Positions 1-9,744 are shown, counted from the first letter of the stretch. The stretch is 64,000 nucleotides of DNA from Aeromicrobium sp. Root472D3 (GCF_001426485.1 NZ_LMET01000001.1:1669609-1733608); one strand, 5' to 3'. The notes: a model not told the origin generated them from the sequence alone. A program made the numbers and translations.

Positions 1-5
1 AGTGA

Positions 6-1471
<1,466 letters not shown>

Positions 1472-1472
<1 letters not shown>

Positions 1473-1864
1473 TGGCGTCGTCGGATCAGAGCAAGGCTCT
1501 GCAGATCGAGCTCGTCGCGGCCGACCGCGTCGTGTGGTCCGGACAGGCCCGGGAGGTCCTCGCGCGCACCGTCGCCGGAGACCTCGGGGTCCTGTCGGGC
1601 CACGCCCCGCTGCTCTCGCTGCTCGTGCCCGGCGTGGTCGAGATCAGGCCGCTCGAGGGGTCCGAGATCGTCCGCGTCGCGGTCGGTGACGGCTTCCTGT
1701 CGGTCTCGGACAACCACGTGTCGATCCTGAGCGAGGACGCGTTCCTGGCCTCCGAGATCGACGCCGCGGCGGTCAAGGCCGACATCGAGACGGCTCGCGC
1801 CGAGGGTGACACCGAGGCCGAGCGCCGCGCCGAGGCCAAGCTGCGCCTCGTCGACAAGACATAG
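1472..1864 (+). CDS. atpC: F1F0 ATP synthase subunit epsilon
   Basis: Epsilon subunit of the F1 central stalk, 130 residues, which couples rotation to catalysis and restrains ATP hydrolysis. The N-terminal beta-sandwich is recognisable from ELVAADRVVWSGQAREV and the GDLGVLSGHAPLLSLL segment, followed by the C-terminal helical hairpin rich in Glu and Ala. The ATG shares its first base with the last base of the atpD stop (TGATG), the usual arrangement at the end of an actinobacterial atp operon. Confidence 0.95.
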
Positions 1865-1896
1865 CACTTCACGGGGCCTGAGACGGCGGGAGGGAG

Positions 1897-2349
1897 ATGG
1901 GCGTGCCGCTGTGGTGGTGGTTGCTCGACTCCCTGCTGTTCGTCGTGGTCCTGCTGGTGCTGCTGCTGGTCGGGCTGCTCGTGCGCGGGCGCCTGCTGGC
2001 GCGGTCGGGCGGCGCGTTCGACATGAGCGTGACGCGCGGTGCCGACGCGCAGGCCCGCGGCTGGATGCACGGTCTGGCAGTCTACGGCGACACCGAGCTG
2101 CGCTGGTTCCGGACGTTCTCGCTGTCGTGGCGGCCGCGGTACCGGTTCGTGCGCGGTGACGTGCAGATCGACGGGCGCCGCGAGCCGCGGGGCGACGAGG
2201 TGCACGCGATCCACCCGGGTCACCTGATCGTGGGCACCGCCTTCGCCTCGGACGTGCGCCAGTTCGCGATGAGCCCGGACGCGCTGACGGGGCTGCTGTC
2301 GTGGCTCGAGTCGTCGCCCCCGGGCCAGCGGGTCAACAACGTCCTGTAG
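1897..2349 (+). CDS. DUF2550 family membrane protein
   Basis: Short protein of 150 residues with one strong hydrophobic N-terminal segment (about residues 5-29) and a soluble domain rich in Arg and aromatic residues (GDTELRWFRTFSLSWRPRYRF). This is the pattern of the actinobacterial DUF2550 family, which is regularly found directly after atpC; no function is established. A purine-rich GGGAGGGAG lies immediately before the ATG at 1897; the GTG at 1903 would have a better Shine-Dalgarno spacing and is an alternative start. It lies 32 bases after atpC and is probably read through from the atp operon. Confidence 0.8.
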   Translation: MGVPLWWWLLDSLLFVVVLLVLLLVGLLVRGRLLARSGGAFDMSVTRGADAQARGWMHGLAVYGDTELRWFRTFSLSWRPRYRFVRGDVQIDGRREPRGDEVHAIHPGHLIVGTAFASDVRQFAMSPDALTGLLSWLESSPPGQRVNNVL

Positions 2350-2461
2350 GCGCCGGCGATCCGGCCGAAGTGGTTGACGCCCCGCGACCCAGCGGCGAGA
2401 ATCGACAGACGTTCTCCGGGCCGATCGGCCCGTCCCCCTGGAACCGAAGGTGTCTGACGTG

Positions 2462-2665
2462 ATGAAGCGACTCGTTGTCGGTGTGTTCGTGTCGGCCGTG
2501 GCGGTGGTCGGGATCGCTCCCGTCGCATCGGCCGCGACGTCGAGCGACACCACCGCCGTGGCCAAGGCCAAGGTCAAGAAGCCCAAGGCCCCGAAGGTCA
2601 TCGACTGGGACGCCCCGGCACCCGTCTCCGGTGGCTACACGACCCAGCGCATCGACTGGGACTGA
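2462..2665 (+). CDS. small secreted peptide with repeated IDWD motif
   Basis: Unrecognised 67-residue protein. It begins MKRLVVGVFVSAVAVVGIAPVASAA, a clear Sec signal peptide with an AxA cleavage site near residue 25. The mature part of about 42 residues has a Lys/Ala/Pro-rich segment (AKAKVKKPKAPK) and two copies of the tetrapeptide IDWD, one mid-chain and one at the extreme C-terminus. The start is the ATG at 2462, 11 bases after a GAAGG; a GTG at 2459 directly before it is possible. It has no cysteine and no transmembrane helix after cleavage, so release to the medium is expected. Three palindromic repeats follow the stop codon. Confidence 0.6.
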   Translation: MKRLVVGVFVSAVAVVGIAPVASAATSSDTTAVAKAKVKKPKAPKVIDWDAPAPVSGGYTTQRIDWD

Positions 2666-2689
2666 GCGCCACCCCTTCGTCCCTGGGCT

Positions 2690-2764
2690 CGCCTCACCCG
2701 TTCGCCGGTGAGGCCGCCTCACCCGGTCGCCAGTGAGCTCGCCTCACCCGTTCGCCAGTGAGGC
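2690..2764. repeat. three tandem 25-bp palindromic repeats
   Basis: Three head-to-tail units with a period of exactly 25 bp start at 2690, 2715 and 2740. Each unit has the form GCCTCACC-N8-GGTGAGGC (unit 2 ends GTGAGCT instead), so each can fold into an 8-bp hairpin. They sit between the small secreted peptide and the convergent adenosyltransferase gene. They could act as a bidirectional terminator or be a mobile REP-like element. The rest of 2666-2924 is GC-rich and shows no convincing gene. Confidence 0.75.
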
Positions 2765-2924
2765 CGCCCACGGCCGAACGTGAGGGCGAAGCCCGAGGCG
2801 AAGCTCAGTGGGTGCGCGGGCTCGAGCGAGCCTGATCGCGCACCTGGCTTCGCTGCTGGGCGGCTTGCCGCGCGGCCGCTCACGCTGCGCCAGCCCGGCG
2901 AGCGCGTTCGGGCGCGGTGCGCCC

Positions 2925-3497
2925 TCAGCGCTCGCCGCCCGGCACCCAGAGGGTGTCGCCGGTCTCGCGGTTGGCGTACCGACCGAGGATGAACAGCAGG
3001 TCGCTGAGCCGGTTGAGGTACTTCGCGGTCAGGATGTTCATCGTCTCGCCGTGCTCCTCGAGCGCGGCCCAGGCCGACCGCTCCGCGCGTCGCACCACGG
3101 TGCACGCGACGTGCACGGACGCCGCAGCGGGCGTGCCGCCGCGCAGGATGAACGACCGCAGCTTGGGCACCTGCTCGTTGTAGTGGTCGCACCACGCCTC
3201 GAGACGGTCGACGTACGCGGGCTCGACGCGCAGGGGCGGGTACTCGGGGTTCTCGACCACCGGGCACGACAGGTCGGCACCGACGTCGAACAGATCGTTC
3301 TGCACGTGCGTCAGCACGGCCGCGACGTCGTCGTCGAGCGTCCCGAACGACAGGGCCAGGCCGATCTGTGCATTGGCCTCGTCGACGTCGGCGTAGGCGG
3401 CCAGACGCAGGTCGAGCTTGCTGGTCGTGCTCATGTCGCCCAGGTTCGTCGTGCCGTCGTCGCCGGTTCGGGTGTAGATCCGCGTGAGGTTGACCAT
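2925..3497 (-). CDS. PduO-type ATP:cob(I)alamin adenosyltransferase
   Basis: Makes adenosylcobalamin by transferring adenosyl from ATP to cob(I)alamin. The 190-residue protein begins with the family's N-terminal ATP-binding motif (RIYTRTGDDGTTNLG), has the RGGTPAAASVHVACTVVRRAER core helix and ends with NRLSDLLFILGRYANRE, all standard for the PduO class. It is read away from meaA, whose product needs this cofactor, so the two divergent genes make a functional pair. The start ATG lies six bases after a TAGGAT hexamer, without a Shine-Dalgarno sequence, which suggests a leaderless message. Confidence 0.92.
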   Translation of the reverse strand: MVNLTRIYTRTGDDGTTNLGDMSTTSKLDLRLAAYADVDEANAQIGLALSFGTLDDDVAAVLTHVQNDLFDVGADLSCPVVENPEYPPLRVEPAYVDRLEAWCDHYNEQVPKLRSFILRGGTPAAASVHVACTVVRRAERSAWAALEEHGETMNILTAKYLNRLSDLLFILGRYANRETGDTLWVPGGER

Positions 3498-3503
3498 GCG
3501 CCG

Positions 3504-3509
3504 ATCCTA
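3504..3509 (-). promoter_or_regulatory. -10 hexamer of leaderless adenosyltransferase gene
   Basis: On the minus strand TAGGAT stands six bases before the ATG at 3497. This matches the TAnnnT -10 consensus of actinobacterial housekeeping promoters and would place the transcription start at or next to the start codon. Confidence 0.5.
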
Positions 3510-3547
3510 GGCGGCGGGTGGATGTGATCCACGCCGCACTCTGTCCT

Positions 3548-3575
3548 CAGCAGGTTACGGACAGGTAACCTGCTG
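3548..3575. promoter_or_regulatory. palindromic operator overlapping the meaA -10 box
   Basis: Perfect inverted repeat with 11-bp arms, CAGCAGGTTAC and GTAACCTGCTG, separated by six bases. The right arm contains TAACCT (3566-3571), a TAnnnT -10 hexamer seven bases before the meaA ATG, so a bound protein would cover the promoter. The same core (TTAC, six bases, GTAA) occurs at the promoters of ccr and of the acetyl-CoA acetyltransferase gene in this window. A shared transcriptional repressor of the ethylmalonyl-CoA genes is inferred; its identity is unknown. Confidence 0.75.
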
Positions 3576-3578
3576 GCT

Positions 3579-5552
3579 ATGCCTGACAAGCCCTGGGTGA
3601 TGCGGACCTACGCCGGACACAGCTCGGCCGCAGAATCGAACGCTCTCTACCGTCGCAATCTCGCGAAGGGCCAGACCGGTCTCTCGGTCGCCTTCGACCT
3701 GCCCACGCAGACGGGCTACGACCCCGATCACGAGCTGAGCAGGGGAGAGGTCGGCAAGGTCGGTGTGCCGATCCCGCACCTCGGCGCGATGCGCCGGCTG
3801 TTCCAGGACATCCCGCTCGACACCATGAACACCTCGATGACGATCAACGCCACCGCGATGTGGCTGCTGGCGATGTACCAGGTCGCCGCCGAGGAGCAGG
3901 GTGTCGACCCGTCGTCGCTGTCGGGGACGACCCAGAACGACATCATCAAGGAGTACCTGTCGCGCGGCACGTACGTGTTCGGGCCCGCGCCGTCGCTGCG
4001 GCTGACGACCGACATGATCGCGTACACCGTCAGCACGATCCCGCGGTGGAATCCGCTCAACATCTGCAGCTACCACCTGCAGGAGGCCGGCGCGACGCCC
4101 ACGCAGGAGCTCGCCTACGCCCTGACGACCGCGATCGCGGTGCTCGACTCGGTGCGCGACTCCGGCCAGGTGCCGCCCAAGGAGTTCGAGAAGGTCGTCG
4201 GCCGCATCTCGTTCTTCGTCAACGCCGGCGTGCGCTTCGTCGAGGAGATGTGCAAGATGCGCGCCTTCGGGCGTCTGTGGGACGAGATCACCCGCGAGCG
4301 CTACGGCGTCCAGGACCCCAAGATGCGGCGTCTGCGCTACGGCGTGCAGGTCAACTCGCTGGGCCTGACCGAGGCGCAGCCCGAGAACAACGTGCAGCGC
4401 ATCGTGCTCGAGATGCTCGGCGTCACGCTGAGCAAGGACGCCCGGGCGCGCGCCGTCCAGCTGCCCGCCTGGAACGAGGCGCTGGGTCTGCCGCGGCCGT
4501 GGGACCAGCAGTGGTCGCTGCGGCTCCAGCAGGTGCTGGCCTTCGAGTCCGACCTGCTCGAGTACGACGACATCTTCGAGGGATCGGTCGTCATCGAGGC
4601 CAAGGTCGCCGAGCTGATCGAGGGCGCCAAGGCCGAGATCGACCGCGTCCAGGCGATGGGCGGGGCCGTCGCGGCCGTCGAGTCCGGCTACATGAAGCAG
4701 GCCCTGGTGGGCTCGCACAGCGAGCGCCGCGCCCGCATCGAGAGCGGAGAGATGAAGGTCGTGGGCGTCAACTCGTACGTCGAGACCGAGCCGTCGCCGC
4801 TGACCGCCGACCTCGACGGCGCGATCATGACGGCCGACCCCGAGGCCGAGCGCAACGCGATCGCCGACGTGCGGGCCTGGCGCGAGCAGCGCGACCAGGG
4901 CGCCGTCGACGAGGCCCTGCAGCGGCTGCAGCGCGAGGCCAAGACCGAGGCCAACCTGATGCAGGCCACGCTCGAGGCCGTGCGGGCCGGGGCGACGGTC
5001 GGGGAGTGGGCCGGCGCGCTGCGCGAGGTGTTCGGCGAGTACCGCGCGCCCACGGGCGTCAGCGGGGTCGCGAGCGTCGCCGAGGCCGGGGCCGAGCTGA
5101 CGGCCGTCCGTGAGCGCGTGCGGGCGACGGGCGACGAGCTGGGCACCCGCCTGCGGTTCCTGGTCGGCAAGCCGGGCCTCGACGGGCACTCCAACGGGGC
5201 CGAGCAGATCGCGGTGCGGGCCCGCGACGCCGGCTTCGAGGTCGTGTACCAGGGCATCCGCCTGACGCCGGCGCAGATCGTCGCGGCGGCGGTGGCCGAG
5301 GACGTCCACGCCGTCGGCCTGTCGATCCTGTCGGGCTCGCACATGGAGCTCGTCCCCGACGTGCAGAAGGCCATGCAGGACGCCGGCATCGGCGACGTCC
5401 CGCTGATCGTCGGCGGCATCATCCCGGAGTCGGACGCCCGTCGCATGGAGGCCGCCGGCGTCGCCGCCGTCTTCACGCCCAAGGACTTCGGCATGACCAC
5501 GATCATGGACCGCATCGTCGACGAGATCCGCCGCGCCAACGACCTGACCTGA
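3579..5552 (+). CDS. meaA: ethylmalonyl-CoA mutase (MeaA)
   Basis: B12-dependent mutase converting (2R)-ethylmalonyl-CoA to methylsuccinyl-CoA in the ethylmalonyl-CoA pathway. The 657-residue product carries the methylmalonyl-CoA-mutase-type barrel (RTYAGHSSAAESNALYRRNL near the N-terminus, TGLSVAFDLPTQTGYD) and a C-terminal cobalamin-binding domain with D535-x-H537-x-x-G540 (KPGLDGHSNG). It is shorter than ordinary MCM large subunits and close to Streptomyces MeaA along its whole length, as I remember that sequence, which favours ethylmalonyl-CoA over methylmalonyl-CoA as substrate. There is no Shine-Dalgarno; the -10 hexamer inside the operator lies seven bases before the ATG. A strong hairpin follows the stop. 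Confidence 0.9.
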   Translation: MPDKPWVMRTYAGHSSAAESNALYRRNLAKGQTGLSVAFDLPTQTGYDPDHELSRGEVGKVGVPIPHLGAMRRLFQDIPLDTMNTSMTINATAMWLLAMYQVAAEEQGVDPSSLSGTTQNDIIKEYLSRGTYVFGPAPSLRLTTDMIAYTVSTIPRWNPLNICSYHLQEAGATPTQELAYALTTAIAVLDSVRDSGQVPPKEFEKVVGRISFFVNAGVRFVEEMCKMRAFGRLWDEITRERYGVQDPKMRRLRYGVQVNSLGLTEAQPENNVQRIVLEMLGVTLSKDARARAVQLPAWNEALGLPRPWDQQWSLRLQQVLAFESDLLEYDDIFEGSVVIEAKVAELIEGAKAEIDRVQAMGGAVAAVESGYMKQALVGSHSERRARIESGEMKVVGVNSYVETEPSPLTADLDGAIMTADPEAERNAIADVRAWREQRDQGAVDEALQRLQREAKTEANLMQATLEAVRAGATVGEWAGALREVFGEYRAPTGVSGVASVAEAGAELTAVRERVRATGDELGTRLRFLVGKPGLDGHSNGAEQIAVRARDAGFEVVYQGIRLTPAQIVAAAVAEDVHAVGLSILSGSHMELVPDVQKAMQDAGIGDVPLIVGGIIPESDARRMEAAGVAAVFTPKDFGMTTIMDRIVDEIRRANDLT

Positions 5553-5553
5553 C

Positions 5554-5600
5554 GCTCGCGCGCCACCCTCCCACCCACGGGTGAGGGGTGGCTCGCGAGC
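5554..5600. terminator. bidirectional hairpin between meaA and lyase gene
   Basis: A long hairpin begins two bases after the meaA stop: outer arms GCTCGCG/CGCGAGC (5554-5560, 5594-5600), then GCCACCC/GGGTGGC, with a further pairing inside. It lies between two convergent genes and can serve both. There is no marked T-tract. Confidence 0.65.
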
Positions 5601-5607
5601 CGATGGG

Positions 5608-6384
5608 TCAGTTGAGACCGCGGAAGTCCTCCGGCAGGCCGCCGCCGGCGACGATGTCGGCCGTCAGGTCCTGCAGGGCCATGAGGGCGACCGACTGGCT
5701 CGTGGGCCCGTACGACACCCGTGCGACGCCGAGCTCCTCGAGGCGCGCCAGCGGCAGCGATCCCGGCACGCCGATGACGGTCAGCTTCTGCGGGCCCCAC
5801 GCGTCGACGAAGGCGTTGACGTCGTCCTCGGTGAGCCGGCCGGGAACGAACACGACGGGCGCGCCCGCCGCGAGGTAGGCCGAGCCGCGCTCGATCGCGT
5901 CGGCGAGGACGTCGGCGTGCGGGCGGTCGCCGGCCTTGACGAACGCGTCGGTGCGGGCGTTCAGGACGAAGTCGATGCCCTCGGCGTGACCGGCCGCGAG
6001 CACGGCCTCGACCGCGGCGACCGAGTCGGCGAGCGGCTTCATCTGGTCCTCCAGGTTCGCGCCGACGACGCCGACCTGGATCGCCCGGCGGGCGGTGTCG
6101 CCCGGGTTGCTGTAGCCGGCCTCGAGATCGGCCGTGACGGGCAGCTCGGTGGCCGACACGATCGTGCCGACCGCCTCGATCATGAGCTCGACGGGGATGT
6201 TCTCGCCGTCCTCGTAGCCGTACGACGCGGCGATCGAGTGACTGGCGGTCGCGAGGGCGTGGATGCCCTCGACGTCGGAGACGACGCGGGCGCTGATGGC
6301 GTCCCACACGTTGACGACCTTGAGCAGCTCGGGGGCCGCGTGCAGGTCGAGGAGGGTCCGGGACTGGGCTTGGATGTCGGTCAT
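5608..6384 (-). CDS. isocitrate lyase/PEP mutase family protein
   Basis: 258-residue TIM-barrel protein of the isocitrate lyase/phosphoenolpyruvate mutase superfamily. The opening VNVWDAISARVV, the metal-binding segment TADLEAGYSNP and GANLEDQM match that family. The KKCGH loop with catalytic cysteine of true isocitrate and methylisocitrate lyases is not visible, so the substrate cannot be assigned; oxaloacetate decarboxylation, carboxyphosphonoenolpyruvate-type chemistry or C-C lysis remain possible. It converges on meaA, with no evidence of a metabolic link. The ATG at 6384 lies seven bases after a TACCGT hexamer and lacks a Shine-Dalgarno, so it is probably leaderless. Confidence 0.8.
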   Translation of the reverse strand: MTDIQAQSRTLLDLHAAPELLKVVNVWDAISARVVSDVEGIHALATASHSIAASYGYEDGENIPVELMIEAVGTIVSATELPVTADLEAGYSNPGDTARRAIQVGVVGANLEDQMKPLADSVAAVEAVLAAGHAEGIDFVLNARTDAFVKAGDRPHADVLADAIERGSAYLAAGAPVVFVPGRLTEDDVNAFVDAWGPQKLTVIGVPGSLPLARLEELGVARVSYGPTSQSVALMALQDLTADIVAGGGLPEDFRGLN

Positions 6385-6391
6385 GCCATCC

Positions 6392-6397
6392 ACGGTA
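6392..6397 (-). promoter_or_regulatory. -10 hexamer of leaderless lyase-family gene
   Basis: TACCGT on the minus strand, seven bases before the ATG at 6384; same TAnnnT arrangement as many other genes in this window. Confidence 0.45.
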
Positions 6398-6422
6398 GGA
6401 GCCCCGTCCCGGACCCGCAGCC

Positions 6423-8864
6423 TCAGTCGGCCACCAGACCCGCCGCGGGTGCGATCCGGGCCGCGCGGCGAGCCGGCAGGACGCAGGCGACCAGACCCGC
6501 GAGCGCGGCGACGAGCAGGATCAGACCGATCTGCCCCCACGGCACCGTGAGCCCGGGCGCCGTCCTGAAGACGCCGACCGAGGCCGTCCGGACACCGAAC
6601 CACGCGTACGCCGTCCCGAGGGCGACGCCCAGCACCGCGGCGACGCCGGCCATCAGGAGCGCCTCGATCGCGAGCATCGCGCGCAGCCCCGACCACTCGA
6701 GCCCGAGCGCCCGCAGCAGCGAGTTCTCACGGACCCGTTCGAGCACCGAGAGGCTGAGCGTGTTGCCGACGCCGATCAGCGCGATCAGCACCGCGATCGC
6801 GAGCAGGCCGATCGTGACGCTGAGCATGACGTCGAGCACCTTCACGACGTCGGCCCGGTCCGGCAGCCCGCCGGAGACGTCGAGGTCGGCGGTGCGGGCG
6901 ACGGCCGTGACGTCCGCCGTGACGTCCCCCGGATCGGCCGAGGCGGCGGCCCGCACCCACACCGCGCGGGTGCCGTCGGACGTCGCGCCGATCGCGTCGA
7001 GCGTCCGTCGGCTCACCAGGGGCGACTCGCCGAAGCCGGTGCCGTAGGCGACGGTCATGTCGCGTGTCTCGCCGGCGATCGTGACCGCGACGGTCTCGCC
7101 CGAGGGTGACAGCTCGGCCGACGTCATGCCGGACGGCAGGACGATCGTGCCGGGGGAGAGCGGGGAGAACGTCGGGGTGCCGTGGACGAGGTCCAGCGCC
7201 GCGTCGTCGACGCCCAGCACCTCGACGTCCTGACCGCCGACCCGCGCGGCGACGCCGGGCAGCTCGGCGACCCCGGCGACGCCGTCGACGCCCGCGATGT
7301 CGTCGGCGACCCGACCGGGGATCGTCCCGGACGACGTCGCCGTCAGGTCGATCGGGTTGTTGACGTCGAGGGAGGTGCTGACCTTGTGCGAGATCGAGGC
7401 CGATCCGACCACGACGGCCGTGATGAGCGTGACGCCGATCAGCAGGGCCGTCGACGTCGCCGCGGTGCGCCGGGGGTTGCGCAGCGAGTTCACGTGCGCG
7501 AGGCGCCCGGCCAGGCCGAGACGACGTGCGAGCGGGCCGGCGGCCCGGATCGCGGCCGGGACGATGACGGGGGTCAGCAGCAGCACGCCGATGAACGACA
7601 GCATCCCGCCGAGCATCCCGACGAGCAGCGATCCCGCCAGACCTGCTGCGAGCCCGGCCCCGCCCGTCGCGAGCAGTGCCGCGGCGACGACGAGGCGGAG
7701 GGCCCCCGAGCGGGTGCGCAGCTCGACGACGTCGTGGTGCTGCAGCGCCGCGAGCGGCGACTGCGCACCGGCGCGCTGCGCAGGCAGGTACGCGCCCGCG
7801 GCGGTGACGGCGACGCCCAGGAGCACGGGCACCGCGACGGACGCGAGGGTCAGCGACGGCGATCCCATCGGCGTCGTGGGGGAGAGGTGCCCGATCAGCG
7901 CCGCTCCGGCGACGGCGACGCCGAGTCCCAGCAGCACGCCGGCGATCGAGCCGACCACGCCGAGCAGCACGCCCTCGACCACGACCGAGCGGGCCACCTG
8001 CGACCGGACGGCGCCGATGCATCGCAGCAGGGCGAGGTCGCGGGCGCGCTGGGCCAGCAGGATCGTGAACGTGTTGGCGATGACGAGCGCGCCGACGAAC
8101 AGCGAGATGCCGGCGAACACGTAGATGAGCTTCTGGAACACGTCGATGCCCCGGGTGGCGTCGAGCCGCAGGGTCTCCCGGTACGCGGCACCGTCGACGA
8201 CCACGGCGTCGCCGGCCGCCGCCTGGACGCTGGTGCGCGCCGCCGACGCGTCGCCTCGCGTCGCCACGACGGCGTCGACCGGTCCCGCGACGTCGCCCAG
8301 CGACGCGAACGCCTTCTCGGGGAGGTAGACGGCGGCCGACAGCGGGCCGTCCTGGTCGTCGACCGTGCCGGTCACGGTCATCCGACGGTCGCCGGCGGGC
8401 AGGTCGAGCGTGACGGTGTCACCGGGCGACACGCCGTGACGTCGCGCGTCGGACGTCGACAGCGCGATCTCGTCGCCGGCGTCCGGGGCAGGCAGCCGTC
8501 CGGTCGTCGCCTCCTGCCAGCGCAGCGTCGCCGAGGTGGAGATGCTGCCGAGCGACAGGTCGCGCGGTCCGTCGGGCAGGGTCGCGCCGACGTACGCGGT
8601 CCAGTCGACGGCGACCGCGTCGACGCCGTCGACGGCGGCCACCCGCCGCACGACGTCGGCGAAGCCCTCGAGGTCGCCGGTGCCGGGGATCGCGAGGTCG
8701 GCGCGGCCGTACTGCTGCCCGACCGCCCGGGCGGAGCCGTCGCGAGCGGCGGCGCTGAGCGCGGTGACGGCCACGATGAAGCCCGTGGCGATCACGACGG
8801 CCAGCAGGGCCGCGACGTAGCGACGCGCGTACGTGCGCATCGACGCGAGGATCACGGTGCGCAC
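6423..8864 (-). CDS. MacB/FtsX-type ABC transporter permease
   Basis: 813-residue membrane subunit of an ABC exporter of the LolE/FtsX type. A transmembrane segment near residues 17-40 is followed by an extracellular MacB-like domain to about 240, a first FtsX block with several helices (about 247-450), a second extracellular domain (about 490-680) and a final FtsX block (about 680-805). This two-FtsX layout is common in actinobacterial peptide or lipoprotein exporters. The GTG start at 8864 lies three bases after the stop of the ATPase gene, so translation is coupled. Substrate unknown; the neighbouring two-component system suggests control by envelope or antibiotic stress, as with BceAB-like systems. 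Confidence 0.88.
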   Translation of the reverse strand: MRTVILASMRTYARRYVAALLAVVIATGFIVAVTALSAAARDGSARAVGQQYGRADLAIPGTGDLEGFADVVRRVAAVDGVDAVAVDWTAYVGATLPDGPRDLSLGSISTSATLRWQEATTGRLPAPDAGDEIALSTSDARRHGVSPGDTVTLDLPAGDRRMTVTGTVDDQDGPLSAAVYLPEKAFASLGDVAGPVDAVVATRGDASAARTSVQAAAGDAVVVDGAAYRETLRLDATRGIDVFQKLIYVFAGISLFVGALVIANTFTILLAQRARDLALLRCIGAVRSQVARSVVVEGVLLGVVGSIAGVLLGLGVAVAGAALIGHLSPTTPMGSPSLTLASVAVPVLLGVAVTAAGAYLPAQRAGAQSPLAALQHHDVVELRTRSGALRLVVAAALLATGGAGLAAGLAGSLLVGMLGGMLSFIGVLLLTPVIVPAAIRAAGPLARRLGLAGRLAHVNSLRNPRRTAATSTALLIGVTLITAVVVGSASISHKVSTSLDVNNPIDLTATSSGTIPGRVADDIAGVDGVAGVAELPGVAARVGGQDVEVLGVDDAALDLVHGTPTFSPLSPGTIVLPSGMTSAELSPSGETVAVTIAGETRDMTVAYGTGFGESPLVSRRTLDAIGATSDGTRAVWVRAAASADPGDVTADVTAVARTADLDVSGGLPDRADVVKVLDVMLSVTIGLLAIAVLIALIGVGNTLSLSVLERVRENSLLRALGLEWSGLRAMLAIEALLMAGVAAVLGVALGTAYAWFGVRTASVGVFRTAPGLTVPWGQIGLILLVAALAGLVACVLPARRAARIAPAAGLVAD

Positions 8865-8867
8865 GGC

Positions 8868-9632
8868 TCAGGCCCCCATCGTGCGCAGCGCGTCGAGGAC
8901 GTCGTCCTGCGTCGGGGCGTCGAGCTGGCCCGCGACGCGGCCGTCGGCCACGAGGACGACGCGATCGGCGTACGCCGCGGCCGACGGCTCGTGCGTCACC
9001 ATCACGACGGTCTGCCCGAGCTCGCGCACCGACCGTCGCAGGAAGTCGAGCACCTCCGAGCTGGTGCGGCTGTCGAGGTTGCCGGTCGGCTCGTCGGCGA
9101 AGACGATCTGCGGCCGGCTCATGAGCGCACGGGCCACCGCGACGCGCTGCTGCTGCCCGCCGGACAGCTGCGTGGGCCGGTGGCCCAGGCGGTCGGTCAG
9201 CGCCAGGACGCCGATCAGCTCGTCGAACCACGCCCAGTCGGGGTCGACGCCGGCGAGGTCGAGCGGCAGCAGGATGTTCTGCTTCGCCGTCAGCATCGGC
9301 AGCAGGTTGAAGGCCTGGAAGACGAAGCCGACGTGGTGCCGGCGGAAGCGCGTGAGCTCGTTGTCGGACATCGCGGCGAGCTGCTGGTCGCCCACGACGA
9401 CCTCGCCCGAGGTCGCCTGGTCGAGCCCGGCCAGGCAGTGCATCAACGTCGACTTGCCGGAGCCGGACGGGCCCATGATCGCGGTGAAGCGCCCGCTCTC
9501 GATCGTCAGGTCGACGCCGGCGAGGGCGTGGACCTGCGCCTCGCCGCTGCCGTAGACCTTGGTCAGCCCCGTCGTGCGGGCGGCGACGCCGGGCGATGTC
9601 TGCGGGTGGGTGAGGACGGGGGACGCGCTCAT
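8868..9632 (-). CDS. ABC transporter ATP-binding protein (LolD/MacB type)
   Basis: Energising subunit of the exporter encoded directly downstream. The 254-residue protein has Walker A GPSGSGKST at residues 54-62, the Q-loop region, the signature LSGGQQQR, Walker B IVFADEP and the switch histidine in VMVTHE. The MGPSGSGKSTLMHCLAGLD segment and the GNLDS motif after Walker B are characteristic of the LolD/MacB group. The ATG at 9632 is preceded by AGGAG at good spacing. It lies downstream of the response regulator and kinase genes on the same strand, separated by about 110 bases. Confidence 0.93.
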   Translation of the reverse strand: MSASPVLTHPQTSPGVAARTTGLTKVYGSGEAQVHALAGVDLTIESGRFTAIMGPSGSGKSTLMHCLAGLDQATSGEVVVGDQQLAAMSDNELTRFRRHHVGFVFQAFNLLPMLTAKQNILLPLDLAGVDPDWAWFDELIGVLALTDRLGHRPTQLSGGQQQRVAVARALMSRPQIVFADEPTGNLDSRTSSEVLDFLRRSVRELGQTVVMVTHEPSAAAYADRVVLVADGRVAGQLDAPTQDDVLDALRTMGA

Positions 9633-9744
9633 GGGTGCTCCTGTGCTGGACGATGGGTGCGTCCACCACGCTAGGAAGGATCGAGCGGCCGGTCGTCAGC
9701 CCGAGGGACCCCGCTCGTCCCTCGGCGTACGACCTGGGTATGAC

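Noticed and set aside
2690-2764. The 25-bp tandem palindromes as a small CRISPR array
   Set aside because: Units adjoin with no unique spacers, there are only three, and no cas gene is present.
3579-5552. meaA as ordinary methylmalonyl-CoA mutase or isobutyryl-CoA mutase
   Set aside because: Single chain of 657 residues with MeaA-like sequence throughout and promoter shared with ccr; MCM large subunits are longer and ICM has a separate small subunit.
7182-9674. An 830-codon open frame on the plus strand over the ABC exporter genes
   Set aside because: Composition is that of an antisense shadow; the minus strand carries complete ATPase and permease genes.
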